Of a DNA stretch of 64,000 nt, positions 63,496 to 64,000 are shown one piece after another. The stretch covers positions 1 to 64,000 of the forward strand of contig DATIWF010000014.1 in NCBI GenBank assembly GCA_035519535.1. The letters are read 5' to 3'. The stretch is from DATEGZ01 sp035519535. GTDB lineage: Bacteria; Acidobacteriota; Vicinamibacteria; Vicinamibacterales; SCN-69-37. The position numbers were made by a program, and so were the translations under genes. Position 1 is the stretch's first letter; each line of letters begins with the position of its first letter. The notes below the pieces were generated by a model, which was given only the letters and a program-made list of their open reading frames with translations, was not told where the DNA came from and did not search any database.

Positions 63496-64000
63496 TTAGA
63501 CGGCGAGGGCCTCAACCGCAGGGGCCGCCGCCCGATAGGGCAGATACTCAGGCTCCCACATCGTCGCCAGCACGCGCCGTTCGATTTCGGCGGTCGAGAT
63601 CGGCGGGGCGGCGCCGGCGTCGACGAGCGCGACGCCGACGGCCACGGCAACCGCGCGCGACACGTCGCGCAGCCGGCTGAGCGGCGGATAGATCGGATCG
63701 CCCGCACGGGGCGATGTCCCGGTGGCGTTCACGAGCGCGCGCGCCGCGGCCACGAACGCCGCGTCCGGCAGCCACTGCGCGTCCACGGCCGTGGCGCCCA
63801 GGCCGACGCCGGGGAAGATGAACGCGTTGTTGCCCTGGCCGATCGTGTAGGTCCGCCCCCCGTGCTCGACGGGTGGAAACGGACTGCCGGTGCCGGTGAC
63901 GGCCGCGCCGTTCGTCCAGCGGATCAGATCGGCGGGCGCGACTTCGGTCTTCGTGTCCGGATTGGACAAGGCGAGCACGATCGGCCGCGGGCAGCCGGCC
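63496..64000 (-). CDS. Malic enzyme, C-terminal part (cut by window end)
   Basis: 168 codons visible, open to the right edge. The segment PRPIVLALSNPDTKTEVAPA, then GSPFPPVEHGGRTYTIGQ and GNNAFIFPGVGLGATAVDA is the NAD-binding C-terminal part of the large (eukaryote-like) malic enzymes (compare FALSNPT...E and GQGNNAYIFPGIGLG). It decarboxylates malate to pyruvate with NAD(P). The stop codons of this gene and the S41 gene are one base apart (convergent). Confidence 0.92.
   Translation of the reverse strand, partial: AGCPRPIVLALSNPDTKTEVAPADLIRWTNGAAVTGTGSPFPPVEHGGRTYTIGQGNNAFIFPGVGLGATAVDAQWLPDAAFVAAARALVNATGTSPRAGDPIYPPLSRLRDVSRAVAVAVGVALVDAGAAPPISTAEIERRVLATMWEPEYLPYRAAAPAVEALAV

Noticed and set aside
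1..64000. CRISPR array, tRNA, rRNA, transposase or prophage
   Set aside because: No regularly spaced direct repeats of 25-40 bases, no cloverleaf with a recognisable T-loop, and no transposase, integrase or phage structural reading frame was seen on either strand.

Overview
The window is GC-rich, gene-dense bacterial chromosome. The gene content points to an acidobacterium, most likely class Vicinamibacteria. The reasons are several large duplicated FtsX-type permeases (acidobacterial duplicated orphan permeases, ADOP), two of them behind PadR genes; four VWFA proteins of the acidobacterial type, always coupled to TPR genes; a Planctomycete-type DUF1592/DUF1552 pair followed by an ankyrin protein; and a sortilin/VPS10-like beta-propeller protein. 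I see no rRNA, tRNA, CRISPR array, transposase or integrase, so this is ordinary chromosome with a lineage-typical accessory load.

Layout. 1-5.8 kb: end of a MacB-like permease, a response regulator, a DsbA-like thioredoxin-fold protein with a very cysteine-rich secreted protein, and the first TPR/VWFA pair. 6-20.4 kb: NHL beta-propeller, two ADOP permeases, a two-component system, an unusual 97-bp double inverted repeat in front of an EF-P gene, a metallo-beta-lactamase-like protein that has lost its metal site, a remnant of an ADOP gene, an M28 peptidase and a tandem pair of secreted paralogues. 20.5-27.9 kb: propeller protein, PadR-ADOP operon, HdeD-like membrane protein, and a flavinylation operon (FMN-binding protein, ApbE, RnfD/NqrB-like). 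28-38.3 kb: VPS10-like protein, DUF1592-DUF1552-ankyrin operon, a cytochrome c'-like protein and a small secreted protein. 38.4-46.1 kb: ADOP, a GarR-type dehydrogenase, a membrane LuxR/DUF4199 pair, and a second PadR-ADOP operon. 46.1-50.2 kb: a three-gene TPR/VWFA operon. 50.3-51.7 kb: phytase-like esterase. 52.0-59.8 kb: hemerythrin, NfnA, NfnB, KorA, KorB and a large protein with a C-terminal ferredoxin domain, tightly coupled on one strand. 59.8-64 kb: a third TPR/VWFA pair, a divergent S41 protease, and the end of a malic enzyme.

The best candidates for an undescribed system are: (i) the hemerythrin-Nfn-KOR-ferredoxin operon, which reads as a 2-oxoacid dehydrogenase wired to NAD(P)H; (ii) the TPR/VWFA modules, found three times, always with a 4-base stop/start overlap, sharing a C-terminal DPW..Y signature in the TPR partner, with the VWFA metal site intact in some copies and lost in others; and (iii) the compact extracytosolic flavin electron-transfer operon. 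At regulatory scale, five genes have a TAnnAT -10-like box ending 9-11 bases before the start codon and no Shine-Dalgarno, suggesting leaderless mRNAs; both padR genes have dyad or promoter elements at their start; and heptanucleotide tandem repeats occur in four intergenic spots.

Starts were chosen from Shine-Dalgarno sequences, signal peptides and stop/start overlaps. Gaps of about 300 bases: 5841-6146 holds a degenerate heptad repeat and a doubtful small membrane ORF; 51700-52002 holds nothing I can recognise. The gap 19690-19955 is also empty to my eye.
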